The notes beneath the pieces are model-generated. The model saw nothing but the letters and a program-made list of their open reading frames with translations. It did no database searches and was not told the DNA's origin. Both the position numbers and the translations under genes were made by a program. Below are positions 34,079 to 42,705 of a stretch of 64,000 nucleotides of DNA, piece after piece (the stretch's first letter is position 1; each line of letters starts with the position of its first letter). The DNA is from JAKIWV01 sp963773945 (lineage in GTDB: Archaea > Thermoplasmatota > Thermoplasmata > Lutacidiplasmatales > UBA184): positions 248,001-312,000 of the forward strand of contig CAVZDD010000003.1 in NCBI GenBank assembly GCA_963773945.1, read 5' to 3'.

Positions 34079-35404
34079 TCAGTGGACGGCGAATAGACGT
34101 CGCTCATCCGAGAACCCCTTGAGCGGAAAGAGTCCGTGATCCTCGAACTGAAGGTCCGAGCCCGCCACGAGGTCCCGCACAGTACTCGAGACAAGGATTT
34201 CCCCGGAGCCGGCAGCGGCGACGATTCGAGCCGCGAGATGGACCGCCACTCCGCCGACATCGTCTCCGAGCAACTCGCACTCACCGGTATGCAACCCGGC
34301 CCGGACCGGGAGGCCGAGCTTCCCTAGGGCTTCCCGAGTGGTTCTTGCGCACTGGATGGCGCGGGTCGGTCCATCGAACATGGCGAGGAATCCGTCGCCG
34401 GTAGACTTCACCTGTCGTCCTCGGTACCTCATCACGTTCTGGTTGCTGATGTCATTGAAACGGTTCAGGAGAGTCTTCCAGGCGGCATCGCCCATCTTTG
34501 TCACCTGCCCAGTCGAGTCAACAATGTCCACGAAGAGGATCGTAGCCAGCAACCGGTCGGATGCGGGTTCAGCGTGCAGTCCGGCCAGGAACTCCTGGAT
34601 CACGGGTACGACTTGGTCGATGATGTCGGCCATCCCGTGTGTCGATCCGGGCCATTCAAGAAATTTCGCGCCGGGAATTCGCGAGGCGAGATCGCGGGCG
34701 GCATCCACGTGAGCGACGGGATCTCCCGTCCGATTCATCACGAGGGTAGGCACTTGAATCGTGGGCAAGATGTCCCGGGTGTCGATATCCGCGTTCATCG
34801 TTTCTAGAGCGGCCATCGCGGCGGGGCTTGCCCCGGCTCGGGCGTAGCGCAGGAACCAATCGAGGTACTGCGGGTCCGCGCCCTTGCCCGCGCCAGCCCC
34901 CGGACCCACGATGTACGATCGGGTCACGCCTTTCTCCGCCAACTCGTCGATCATACGCTGCTGTTCCTGGCGGCTTAGCCCCCACTGGTAGTTGTCTATC
35001 TTGGTCCAACGGGCCTGAACCCCCCATAGGATCAGGCCGAGAGTCCTCGTCGGATACGTGGCTGCGAACGCGCAGGCCATGGATCCCCCCTCCGAGAGGC
35101 CGTACAAAACCGCATTCTCGCTTCCCGCCGCGTCCATGACCGCGCGGATGTCGTCCATCCGCTCTTCCAGGGTGGCGGCGTTGGTCGGGCGATCCGAGAG
35201 GCCGGTGCCCCTCTTGTCGAAGCGGATGAGACGGCAGAGAGCGCTCAGACGTTCGAACATCCGGGCCGTGGGAGGCCACTCCCAGGCCAGGTCCAGATGC
35301 GAGACGGTACCGGGCGCATAGACCATATCGATTGGTCCATTCCCGCTGACTTGGTACGCGATGCTAATCTGACCGCTCTTTGCGTACTTCGTCTCCGGCC
35401 TCAT
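34079..35404 (-). CDS. alpha/beta hydrolase fused to class III adenylate/guanylate cyclase domain
   Basis: 441 residues from the ATG at 35404 (an in-frame start at 35473 is less likely). Residues 1 to about 270 form an alpha/beta hydrolase with nucleophile elbow YGLSEGGSM and a GSTHGM histidine. The remainder is a class III cyclase: ATILFVDIVDSTG (metal Asp), VKSTGDGFLAMFDG (second Asp region) and VRAGLHTGECELLGDDVGGVAVHLAARI. Such fusions are common in actinobacteria and proteobacteria and rare in archaea, so transfer from bacteria is likely. No cAMP-binding effector is seen nearby. Confidence 0.88.
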   Translation of the reverse strand: MRPETKYAKSGQISIAYQVSGNGPIDMVYAPGTVSHLDLAWEWPPTARMFERLSALCRLIRFDKRGTGLSDRPTNAATLEERMDDIRAVMDAAGSENAVLYGLSEGGSMACAFAATYPTRTLGLILWGVQARWTKIDNYQWGLSRQEQQRMIDELAEKGVTRSYIVGPGAGAGKGADPQYLDWFLRYARAGASPAAMAALETMNADIDTRDILPTIQVPTLVMNRTGDPVAHVDAARDLASRIPGAKFLEWPGSTHGMADIIDQVVPVIQEFLAGLHAEPASDRLLATILFVDIVDSTGQVTKMGDAAWKTLLNRFNDISNQNVMRYRGRQVKSTGDGFLAMFDGPTRAIQCARTTREALGKLGLPVRAGLHTGECELLGDDVGGVAVHLAARIVAAAGSGEILVSSTVRDLVAGSDLQFEDHGLFPLKGFSDERRLFAVH

Positions 35405-35708
35405 CCATGCCCTCGCTCTGCTGGCGCGAGCCGTTCCACACGGTTCACGTATGTGATGGTAGCGGTCGGCCAAGCACAGAGAGGGCGCGAATGTCGAACC
35501 CTAGGCACAACAACCCCGGTGCTCGGCGTACTCCCTTACCTTTTGCGAGGAACCGCTTTGCAAAGGTGGAGCCGGTGGGCGACATTGCTGAATCTTTCGA
35601 ATCCCATGACTGACCGTCGCCGTGAAAGTTCGGTTACACTCAGAATCCGTGAAAGGTGCGTTGCAGCCAGTCACAGATCTGATGACACCTTGAGGTGCAG
35701 CCAGCGGA
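35405..35708. other. intergenic region without a gene
   Basis: No open frame with family features, no tRNA and no clear repeats. It contains the 5' flank of the cyclase gene and the 3' flank of the toxin gene. Short ORFs here look like chance frames. Confidence 0.4.
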
Positions 35709-36053
35709 CTACCGTCGACGGCCCGAGAACCATCGACTGTAGTCTTTGTGGCTTACAATCTCTACGACGACGATCGTTCGTTTCGCGTCCAGCTTGACCA
35801 CGGTGTAGAGCAGTCGCCAGAAGTCAGGTAAGTCTTCGACGTACAGATTCGTGAGGCCGTGCTTCTCGCGAAGAATCTTCGGAATGGAGCTCTTTCTCAC
35901 CACCTCTCCATGTAGGCAATCTACCAGGAGGATTGGTTTGAGCGCCCGCGCACGCCGTGCTATCGTTTGCGCCATGGACGTAGTGTCTGCATCGAGAGAG
36001 GCGAGCGCCTCACTCGCACCATCAGAGAGAAGAACGGCGTTCGCCGGAATCAT
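35709..36053 (-). CDS. probable RelE/ParE-like toxin of a type II toxin-antitoxin pair
   Basis: 114 residues. The C-terminal half reads LTNLYVEDLPDFWRLLYTVVKLDAKRTIVVVEIVSHKDYSRWF, with the Leu-Pro-x-x-Trp-Arg-Leu-Leu-Tyr pattern and the final hydrophobic strand plus H/Y/R residues of RelE-like mRNA interferases. The ATG overlaps the upstream gene's TAA as TAATG, so the two are translationally coupled, as is usual for toxin-antitoxin pairs. Toxin activity is inferred. Confidence 0.68.
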   Translation of the reverse strand: MIPANAVLLSDGASEALASLDADTTSMAQTIARRARALKPILLVDCLHGEVVRKSSIPKILREKHGLTNLYVEDLPDFWRLLYTVVKLDAKRTIVVVEIVSHKDYSRWFSGRRR

Positions 36054-36352
36054 TAGAGGTTGCGGGCTTTCTTGATCGCTTCGGCGAGCTGAGCGGAAGC
36101 CTCAGGAACCCAAATCAAACCCTTGCTTCCTTCGGCCACCGAGCCATCAGCCGCAAGAAAGTTGATTGCGGCGTTCAAACTCTGTCGACCCATTGAGTGG
36201 GACCATCCTGCGAGGATTCGTAGGATGTCATTTCTACTCAGAGGTTCATCGGCCGCCCGAAGAATCGAACGAACATATTCAATCGATTCGAGCGTGGGGT
36301 TAGCGCCCGGCCGCGCGAACTCGGGGGGTGGAGGTTTCAAAAGGCTTGCCAT
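36053..36352 (-). CDS. probable antitoxin with winged-helix-like fold
   Basis: 99 residues from the ATG at 36352. The longer open frame to 36835 crosses the tRNA-Leu gene and is not used. NPTLESIEYVRSILRAADEPLSRNDILRILAG and SLNAAINFLAADGSVAEGSKGLIWVP look like a winged helix. A TATA box at 36375-36383 sits 27 bp upstream of the ATG. It precedes the RelE-like gene and shares the TAATG junction with it. Confidence 0.65.
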   Translation of the reverse strand: MASLLKPPPPEFARPGANPTLESIEYVRSILRAADEPLSRNDILRILAGWSHSMGRQSLNAAINFLAADGSVAEGSKGLIWVPEASAQLAEAIKKARNL

Positions 36353-36374
36353 GGCAGTACATGTATACGTGACA

Positions 36375-36383
36375 CCATATAAG
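36375..36383 (-). promoter_or_regulatory. TATA box of the toxin-antitoxin operon
   Basis: Minus strand CTTATATGG centred about 27 bp from the antitoxin ATG at 36352, consistent with leaderless transcription. Confidence 0.6.
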
Positions 36384-36470
36384 AATATACCCCACACGTA
36401 ATATGTCGAGCGTACCCACCGAGTTGCGACAGGGGAGATGTCCTGGAGGGGCAATGCAAAGAGGTTCATG

Positions 36471-36553
36471 TGCCGGGGCCAGGATTCGAACCTGGGAACT
36501 CCTACGAGAGCAGATCTTGAGTCTGCCGCCTTTGGCCGCTCGGCCACCCCGGC
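36471..36553 (-). tRNA. tRNA-Leu (anticodon CAA)
   Basis: 83 nt class II tRNA. Acceptor GCCGGGG pairs with CCCCGGC, discriminator A; the anticodon stem GCAGA/TCTGC encloses CTCAAGA with anticodon CAA; a long variable arm and a perfect T arm (CCAGG-TTCGAAT-CCTGG) follow. No intron and no encoded CCA. A TATA-like CGAATAAG lies about 28 bp upstream (36578-36585). Confidence 0.96.
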
Positions 36554-36578
36554 TTGTTCGTGAGGGGGAGGTACCTCC

Positions 36579-36989
36579 TTATTCGCCTTCCCCCTCGTCG
36601 GACTCTGACTCGATTTCGTTGTCCAGCCCCTCCTCGATGAGGACCGCCTGCTCTCGTCGCACGCTCCGGTCCTGCATGAGGTCGGAGCCCGCCAGCGATG
36701 CTGTCCGATGCTTGATCGCGATTCGCCGGACGCGTCCGCACTGGAGACAGGTCTGGGTTCGGCGTCCCGCCCGCAGGCGGGTCCGCACCGAGCGACCCTC
36801 GACCCAGTACGCGGAACAGCCTCGACAGTAGACATCCCGGTATTCCCGGAGTAGGCGCACGTTGTATCGCATGCCGATTTTCCGAGCGAGGAGCACGTAC
36901 CGTTGGGACAGGTTCTCGGGGGAACGGCGGACCTCGGACTCGGCGAGAGAGAACAGGTCCTGGATTCGTTCTTGGGCCGCCCGGATCAT
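36579..36989 (-). CDS. ribonuclease P protein component 4 (Rpp21/Rpr2)
   Basis: 136 residues from the ATG at 36989, which overlaps the upstream gene's TGA (ATGA). N-terminal helices (IQDLFSLAESEVRRSPENLSQRYVLLARKIGMRYNVRL) precede a zinc ribbon of four cysteines (CRGC ... CLQC), the standard Rpp21 arrangement with LQ after the first Cys of the second pair. It joins Rpp29 and RPR in tRNA 5' maturation. The acidic C-terminal tail is an extension. Confidence 0.92.
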   Translation of the reverse strand: MIRAAQERIQDLFSLAESEVRRSPENLSQRYVLLARKIGMRYNVRLLREYRDVYCRGCSAYWVEGRSVRTRLRAGRRTQTCLQCGRVRRIAIKHRTASLAGSDLMQDRSVRREQAVLIEEGLDNEIESESDEGEGE

Positions 36990-37321
36990 ACCGGCGGTGC
37001 GCCGACCCCGGCGTCCGCGGCGCCGGGCGGAACCGGGGCCCCGCATATCGGGCAGACGACGGACGCGGCCGATATCACGTTGTTGCAGTTCGGACAATGC
37101 TGCGCGTTGCGAGGAAGCGGCGGCGGGGGGACGTATGCGAGGGGGGGAGGCGTCCACGGGAACGGTCCAGGGGGCGGAGTCGCCAGGGGGGGCGGTGGCA
37201 TTGCTACGCCGGCGGGGGCCGCGATAGTGGACGAGGCGGTCGGGGGAATCGTGGCGCCACACTTGCGACAGAACAGAGCCCCCTCGTCGGCCGGGGCACC
37301 GCACCTCGGACACACAGACAT
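36986..37321 (-). CDS. zinc-ribbon protein with two ribbons and a proline-rich linker
   Basis: 111 residues from the ATG at 37321. Two CX2C...CX2C zinc ribbons, MSVCPRCGAPADEGALFCRKCGA at the N terminus and HCPNCNNVISAASVVCPICGAP at the C terminus, are joined by a stretch of mostly Pro and Ala. It is the first gene before rpp21 and is translationally coupled to it. No function can be read from it; zinc-ribbon adaptor proteins of this kind are common in archaea. Confidence 0.75.
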   Translation of the reverse strand: MSVCPRCGAPADEGALFCRKCGATIPPTASSTIAAPAGVAMPPPPLATPPPGPFPWTPPPLAYVPPPPLPRNAQHCPNCNNVISAASVVCPICGAPVPPGAADAGVGAPPV

Positions 37322-37364
37322 GGGCCTGCAAAGTATATGCGTCATTTAACCGTCTACCCCGATA

Positions 37365-38177
37365 GTGCGACACCGATCCGTAGCGCTCGTTACGCGGGAT
37401 CCGACCCTCTACTCGGATCTTGCCGGAGCGTTGCGAGATCGCAGAATCCCCACGCTCAGTTTGCTCCCGGGGGACCGCATCCCGTCGTCCGTCGCGGTGG
37501 TGCTCACCAGTCCGGAAGAGGCTGAGGCGATCTCATTCCCTCGCGTGATCGCGGTCGGAACGGGAAGCGACCGGGCGGTCCTATGGGCGGCCGTCGAGGG
37601 CGCCCTCGTCGGCGCGTCGACCCGAGCACTCGTGGTTGGGATCGACCCAGGCCCGCGGCCGGGGTATGCCGTGCTTTCCGGCGAGACTCCGCTCGCCCAA
37701 GGAAATCTCGAATCCCCGGAAGCCGTCGCCATGTTCGGGCGACAGCTTCAACGTCGGTTTCCGGACGCCGATGTTGTCTACCGTGTTGGCAGCGGAGACC
37801 GAACCGCGCGTGACCGAATCCTCCAGGTCCTCTGGGCGCTCCGGCGACCGGTCGAAATGGTGAACGAAGCCGGCACGACGCAGCGGGGCCACCCCCGGCC
37901 GCGCGACCCGGCGTCGGCGGAGAGGATAGCCCGAGCCCATGGGCAGCGAGTGCACGAACCTTCCTCCGTCCGGGTCACGCCGGGGGAGATCGCCAACTTG
38001 CAACGGGTGAGTCGAGAAGAGAGCGGAGGACACTTCACCATCCCGAAGTCCCTCGCCGCCCAGGTATTGGAAGGGCGAATCACGTTCTCCGACGCGCTAC
38101 GAGAAGGAGAACGTCGGTACCCACGTTCCGTCTCCCGCCGCGCCTTGGGCCGACCCTCGCCCCAAGAACCGTCTTAA
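37365..38177 (+). CDS. RuvC/YqgF-like RNase H-fold protein
   Basis: 270 residues from a GTG start. A VGIDPGPRPGYAVL motif (Asp94) is the first strand of a RuvC-like RNase H fold, VVYRVGSGDRTARDRI and VEMVNEAGTTQRG fit the middle and late catalytic positions. The first 85 residues form a separate N-terminal domain. I cannot name the family precisely; a nuclease or resolvase role is inferred from the fold motifs. It is divergent from the zinc-ribbon gene and ends just before gltX. Confidence 0.65.
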   Translation: MRHRSVALVTRDPTLYSDLAGALRDRRIPTLSLLPGDRIPSSVAVVLTSPEEAEAISFPRVIAVGTGSDRAVLWAAVEGALVGASTRALVVGIDPGPRPGYAVLSGETPLAQGNLESPEAVAMFGRQLQRRFPDADVVYRVGSGDRTARDRILQVLWALRRPVEMVNEAGTTQRGHPRPRDPASAERIARAHGQRVHEPSSVRVTPGEIANLQRVSREESGGHFTIPKSLAAQVLEGRITFSDALREGERRYPRSVSRRALGRPSPQEPS

Positions 38178-38178
38178 G
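38173..38178 (+). promoter_or_regulatory. TATA-like box of gltX
   Basis: CTTAAG centred about 27 bp before the TTG start at 38202, matching the leaderless spacing used elsewhere here. It overlaps the stop codon of the upstream gene. Confidence 0.4.
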
Positions 38179-38201
38179 GGAACGCCTCGTCCGCGCCTCC
38201 G

Positions 38202-39932
38202 TTGTCGCTCCCTGCCGACCTCGAAACCCGACTGCGTCGTCTGGCGCTCGACAACGCGGTCCATCACGAGGGGGAGGCGCGTGCCGGGCCGCTCGTGTCC
38301 CGGCTCCTCGCTTCCGACCCCACCCTCCGGAGCCATGTGGCCGAGCTGAGCAGGTTGGCGGGGATCGTCGCGGACGCCGTGACGAAGATGACCCTACCCG
38401 AACAAGAGCAGGCGTTGGCTGCGCTCGGTGGCGCCCTCGTCGTCTCCGCCCGGGTGACGGCGGCACCTGGCGAGCTGCCCGCGCTGATGGAGGCGGTCGA
38501 CGGCCAGGTGGTCCTGCGAATGGCCCCCTTCCCGTCCGGGGCGCTCCACATCGGGAATGCCCGGATGATATTCATCAACGAGGCGTACCGCCGGAGGTAC
38601 AACGGCAAACTGCTCTTAGTGCTCGACGACACGGCCGGGTCGGAAGAGAAGCGGGTTGAGCTCGAGTTTTTTGACCTGATCCTTCGAGACCTCGAGCGGT
38701 GCGGCGTTAAGCCGGACGCGATCTACTACAAATCCGACCGAATTCCTCGGCACTACGAGTGGGCGGCCCGCGTCATCGACCGCGGAGTAGCCTACGTGTG
38801 CGTGTGCCCCGCGGACCTCTTGAGGGAGAATCGGAAGAATGGTCTCGCGTGCCCCGAGCGTTCGCAGTCGATCGAAGCCACCCGTTCGGACTGGCAGAAG
38901 ATGCTCACCGGCGGTTTCGCCCCGGGCGAAGCGGTGTTGCGCCTCAAGACAGACCTCCAGGACCCCGATCCGGCGTTCCGCGACCGGGTGCTCCTGCGGA
39001 TCAGTGATTTCGACCACCCCCGGGTAGGCCACCGGTACCGCGTCTGGCCCTTGCTCGAGTTCTCATGGGCAGTGGATGACATCGAGCTCGGGATTACCCA
39101 TGTGATCCGGGGCAAGGACCTAGTCATCGAGGATCGGATGCAGGAATTCCTATGGAAGATCCTGGACATCACCGGGCCCCATTTCTTGCACTGGGGAATC
39201 TTGCGCGTGCGGGAGGCCAAGGTCGCCAAGAGCAAGGCGTACGTCGAAGTGAAGTCGGGACTGTACGACGGTTGGGCGGACCCCCGGTCCTGGAGCCTGC
39301 AATCGCTCGACCGCCGAGGGATCACCGTCGAAGCGCTTCGGAAGTTCACCCTCTCCTTCGGCCTCTCGCTCGCCGACATCGAGGTTCCCGCCGAAACTCT
39401 TTACGCCGAGAACCGGACGATCATTGATCCCACTACGCCCCGTCGACTGTTCGTGCCGGACCCCCGACGCGTCCGCGTGGACCAATATCCACAGGGGCTC
39501 GGTTCCATTCCGCTCCCCAATCACCCGGATCGGGTCGGGCTCGGCACGAGGTCCGTTGCGACCGGACCGGAGTTCTGGCTCCCGGGCACCGAACTGGTCA
39601 AGAATGTCGGGGCGGAGATTCGGCTCAAGGACCTGCTGAATCTCCAGTTGCCCGCCGACCTATCGGCCGGCCCCGACGGCGCTATCGTGGCTTCGTTTAC
39701 TTCGAAGGAGAACAAGCGACTGCCCCGGATTCAGTGGGTCAGCGCCGCCGATTCCGTCCCCGTTGACATCCTGGAAGTGGACGGATCCCACCGCACCGGT
39801 CTCGGCGAAGGGGCGCTTCGGAACGCAGCGCCCGGGGACCGGTTGCAGTTCGAGCGGGTCGGATTCGTGCGCGTGGAGACTGACTGGCGACCCGGGTCGT
39901 CGCCGCTGAGGGTCTGCTACGGCCATCCGTAA
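38202..39932 (+). CDS. gltX: glutamyl-tRNA synthetase (archaeal type)
   Basis: 576 residues from a TTG start. The archaeal GlxRS N-terminal helical domain precedes RMAPFPSGALHIGNAR (HIGH motif, 109-121), and AKVAKSKAYVEV stands for KMSKS. The C-terminal beta-barrels (residues about 410-570) are of the GlnRS type. In archaea this enzyme also charges tRNA-Gln with Glu for GatDE, so the intron-containing tRNA-Gln at 45295 is a likely substrate. Confidence 0.95.
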   Translation: MSLPADLETRLRRLALDNAVHHEGEARAGPLVSRLLASDPTLRSHVAELSRLAGIVADAVTKMTLPEQEQALAALGGALVVSARVTAAPGELPALMEAVDGQVVLRMAPFPSGALHIGNARMIFINEAYRRRYNGKLLLVLDDTAGSEEKRVELEFFDLILRDLERCGVKPDAIYYKSDRIPRHYEWAARVIDRGVAYVCVCPADLLRENRKNGLACPERSQSIEATRSDWQKMLTGGFAPGEAVLRLKTDLQDPDPAFRDRVLLRISDFDHPRVGHRYRVWPLLEFSWAVDDIELGITHVIRGKDLVIEDRMQEFLWKILDITGPHFLHWGILRVREAKVAKSKAYVEVKSGLYDGWADPRSWSLQSLDRRGITVEALRKFTLSFGLSLADIEVPAETLYAENRTIIDPTTPRRLFVPDPRRVRVDQYPQGLGSIPLPNHPDRVGLGTRSVATGPEFWLPGTELVKNVGAEIRLKDLLNLQLPADLSAGPDGAIVASFTSKENKRLPRIQWVSAADSVPVDILEVDGSHRTGLGEGALRNAAPGDRLQFERVGFVRVETDWRPGSSPLRVCYGHP

Positions 39933-39986
39933 CCGTGGGGGGACCACCTTCATAGCCCGGGCCGCCGCTCAACCTTCGGGAGAGCC

Positions 39987-40376
39987 ATGCGATTCCTGCA
40001 CGCCTCGATCACCGTTCGGAACATCGACGAAAGCATCCGGTTCTACACGGAGGTCCTCGGACTCGAGTTTGAGCGCCGACACCCCATCCCCGAAAACCAC
40101 GCCGAGATCGCCTTCGTCAAAGACCCCGAAAGTGGGGCTCGGATCGAGTTCACTCACTGGGAAGGGAAGGATCATTTCGAGGCCGGCGAGCAGTTGGACC
40201 ACTTTGCCTTCGAGGTGTCGGACCTGGATGCCTTCCTAAACCGGGCCCGTGCCCACGGGGTCAAGGTCGCCAAGGAGCCATTCGAACTTCAAGGGAGTTC
40301 GGGACGACTTGCCTTTGTCCTGGACCCGAACGAGGTCTGGATCGAGCTCATCGAACGGCCCGCCGCTGGGCGGTGA
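39987..40376 (+). CDS. glyoxalase/VOC family metalloprotein
   Basis: 129 residues with two beta-alpha-beta-beta-beta modules. HASITVRNIDESIRFYTEVLGLEF opens the first, with its His ligand; RIEFTHWEG, LDHFAFEVSDLDAFLNRARAHG and WIELIERP supply the other metal ligands (Glu, His, Glu). It looks like lactoylglutathione lyase in size but archaea generally lack glutathione, so a related isomerase, epimerase or dioxygenase is as likely. Confidence 0.85.
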   Translation: MRFLHASITVRNIDESIRFYTEVLGLEFERRHPIPENHAEIAFVKDPESGARIEFTHWEGKDHFEAGEQLDHFAFEVSDLDAFLNRARAHGVKVAKEPFELQGSSGRLAFVLDPNEVWIELIERPAAGR

Positions 40377-40385
40377 GACTCGGTC

Positions 40386-41642
40386 GTGTCCTCCGCGCTG
40401 CCGGAGCACGCCGCGCCGGAATCTCCCCGACTTCTTCGGGCCGTCTTCGGCACGACGTTCTTCATCCGATTCGGTTTTGGACTGACCCTCTCGATCTTCG
40501 CCTCGTACTTCGCCCGGCATTCGGTGGGACTGGGCGGCGGATCGGTCGGCACCGTCGGGCTGCTCGGGGCACTGGCCCCGATCGGCGAGTTCACGACCGT
40601 CCTCATTTCGGGCCTCGCGGCGGACCGATACGGCCGGTTTCCGATTCTGCTCGGGGGAACGGTCGCGGCTTCCGTCCTGCTGGCCGTGATGTCGCTCGGT
40701 CGCTCCGCCGCGCTCCTCGGGAGTTCGAACCTCCTCTTCGGCGTGGCGAGCGGGGCGATCCTCGCGGCGAGCCTCGCTGTCGTGGCGGACCAATCGGGCC
40801 GGGGCGAGCGGGGATTGGAGATGGGACGTTTCGACGCGGTCAACCTGCTCGGCTACATCCTAGGATTCGCCTCGGGACTGGGGGCACTCGGACCCCTACC
40901 CAATTCCGACCTCCCCTGGCTCTTCCGTCTCGGAGCCGCGGTGCTCCTAGCGGGATTCCTGTTCGCGTTGCTCTCCGTCCGAGGCTTCACGGAGCCGGAT
41001 TACCGGAACACGTTCCAACTGTGGCGCGTGCGCGACGCGATCCTTCGACGCGACGTCCTCCTCGTGGTACTCCCCTGGCTCGTCATCTACATGCTGATCG
41101 GTACCGCCTTCATCTTCCTCCCCTCCGCGGCGACCGGCGCGGGCATCTCCACCACCTGGCTGGCCCTCGCCATCGGGGGGGGCGGACTCCTCCTGCTCCT
41201 GACGCAACCATGGTTCGGTCGCCAGGCTGACCTGCGAGGACGACCGCTCTTTCTCCTGCTCGGAACCATCGGCTTCGTGTCCATCCTGATCCTGGCAGGG
41301 TCGATCCCCGTCTACGGACCTCGCCCACCCATCCTCGTCGGAATCGGGGTCAGTGCATTTTTTGCCTTGGGATACGGCCCAGCCGCATTGGCCTCGTTGG
41401 CCGATGTCAGCCAGTCCTTGACCCGGGGAACCACGATGGCCGTCTACTCGCTCGTCATTAGCCTCGGCATGATCATCGGGCTCGTGGTCTCCACGACCTT
41501 CTACTCGGCCTACGGTTTCTTCGGCCTCGACCTTTTCTTCGGGCTCGTGGCCGGGGGACTGGTCCTACTCACGTTCCTACGTCTCAACGATCTGCGACGC
41601 CCTGTCCCGGTGGACCCGGCAAGGAATTCTCCCGGCTCATGA
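40386..41642 (+). CDS. major facilitator superfamily transporter
   Basis: 418 residues from a GTG start with about 12 hydrophobic segments. The A-loop motif is LAADRYGRFPILLGG between helices 2 and 3, and FGRQADLRGRPLFLLLG is the matching motif in the second half. Substrate unknown; overall it resembles drug and sugar efflux members. Starts 10 bp after the VOC gene and ends overlapping the CDF transporter's stop. Confidence 0.87.
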   Translation: MSSALPEHAAPESPRLLRAVFGTTFFIRFGFGLTLSIFASYFARHSVGLGGGSVGTVGLLGALAPIGEFTTVLISGLAADRYGRFPILLGGTVAASVLLAVMSLGRSAALLGSSNLLFGVASGAILAASLAVVADQSGRGERGLEMGRFDAVNLLGYILGFASGLGALGPLPNSDLPWLFRLGAAVLLAGFLFALLSVRGFTEPDYRNTFQLWRVRDAILRRDVLLVVLPWLVIYMLIGTAFIFLPSAATGAGISTTWLALAIGGGGLLLLLTQPWFGRQADLRGRPLFLLLGTIGFVSILILAGSIPVYGPRPPILVGIGVSAFFALGYGPAALASLADVSQSLTRGTTMAVYSLVISLGMIIGLVVSTTFYSAYGFFGLDLFFGLVAGGLVLLTFLRLNDLRRPVPVDPARNSPGS

Positions 41643-42521
41643 CTCCGGTTCGATGAGCAGGTGGCGCACCTGCGGGAACGCCTCCCGTAGCGTCAGCGAC
41701 AGATGGTCAATCGAGGTTTCGATCTCGTCCGTGTCCATGTTGTCGAGAAAGTTGACCCGGAGAGCGAGCAGGACGTCGTCCGGCCCGAGCATCATCGACT
41801 GAAGACCTCGCACTTTCCGTACCCGCGGGTCCCGTTCGATCAGGGAAAGAACGGCCCGGGCCTGCTCCGGCGAGATCGCCTTTCCGACCAGAAGGTCTCG
41901 GCTCTCGGCGGCCAAGACGATTCCGGTGGCAATCATGAGAACGCCGACGATTACAGCGGCGAGGCCGTCGACCACCCCGCTCGGGGAGTGGAACTCGTAC
42001 AACAACCCACCGAACGCGACGATGCTTCCGAGGACCGAAATCACATCTTGATAGAAGATCGTCTTCAATCCTTGGTGGGCCGAGCCCAGAAAGTCCGCGA
42101 TCGTGGACGAGTCACGACGCAACTCACGGAGGACGACCAGGATCCCGAGGGCACTGAGCAGGAGGGTGAAACCGACGACAAGTAGGCCCTCGGGAATGTC
42201 ATGGACGGGCTGCGGCGACAACATCTGTTGAAGGCCGGAGATCAACACGAAACCACCGGCAAATGTGAAGGTGAGCAGACCGGCCGAGAAGGACCAGAAG
42301 AATCGCTCCTTCCCGTACCCGAACGGATGCTCGTGGTCCGGAGGCCGCTGGGATGCGAGGAAACCCCACATGACCATCGCCCCTGCAAAGACGTCGCTGA
42401 GGGCGTACGCGGCCTGCGAGAGCACATCCCGACTTCCCCCGGCGAGGGCGACCGTAAGATTGAAGGCGAACACCAAAACGTCGAGCAGCAAGGTCACTAT
42501 GATGACCAGTTGCGGACGCAT
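41637..42521 (-). CDS. cation diffusion facilitator (CDF) transporter
   Basis: 294 residues: six membrane helices followed by a cytoplasmic domain (IERDPRVRKVRGLQSMMLGPDDVLLALRVNFLDNMDTDEIETSIDHLSLTLREAFPQVRHLLIEPES). DHEHPFGYGKERFFW is the family signature between helices 2 and 3. In helix 2 the motif reads YALSD, so the usual His or Asp four residues before the Asp is replaced by Tyr. The metal may therefore not be zinc. Confidence 0.86.
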   Translation of the reverse strand: MRPQLVIIVTLLLDVLVFAFNLTVALAGGSRDVLSQAAYALSDVFAGAMVMWGFLASQRPPDHEHPFGYGKERFFWSFSAGLLTFTFAGGFVLISGLQQMLSPQPVHDIPEGLLVVGFTLLLSALGILVVLRELRRDSSTIADFLGSAHQGLKTIFYQDVISVLGSIVAFGGLLYEFHSPSGVVDGLAAVIVGVLMIATGIVLAAESRDLLVGKAISPEQARAVLSLIERDPRVRKVRGLQSMMLGPDDVLLALRVNFLDNMDTDEIETSIDHLSLTLREAFPQVRHLLIEPES

Positions 42522-42667
42522 CCGGCCTCGCCTACTCCTCGGGGTGTCCGGAACGGACGACCAACCTATGTTCGGGCCCCCTTATCAGACCGTCCGCAAC
42601 CCCCGGCCGGTGCCTGCCCCCACCTCAAGAGGCCGCGATGGGAAAACCATGGGATCGCGGCCGAACC

Positions 42668-42675
42668 GTTAAATC
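42668..42675 (+). promoter_or_regulatory. TATA-like box of the aldolase gene
   Basis: GTTAAATC in an otherwise GC-rich gap, centred about 34 bp before the ATG at 42706, which would give a leader of a few bases. Confidence 0.45.
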
Positions 42676-42705
42676 GGACGCGCCGCTACGTGCGTTGTTC
42701 CATAC

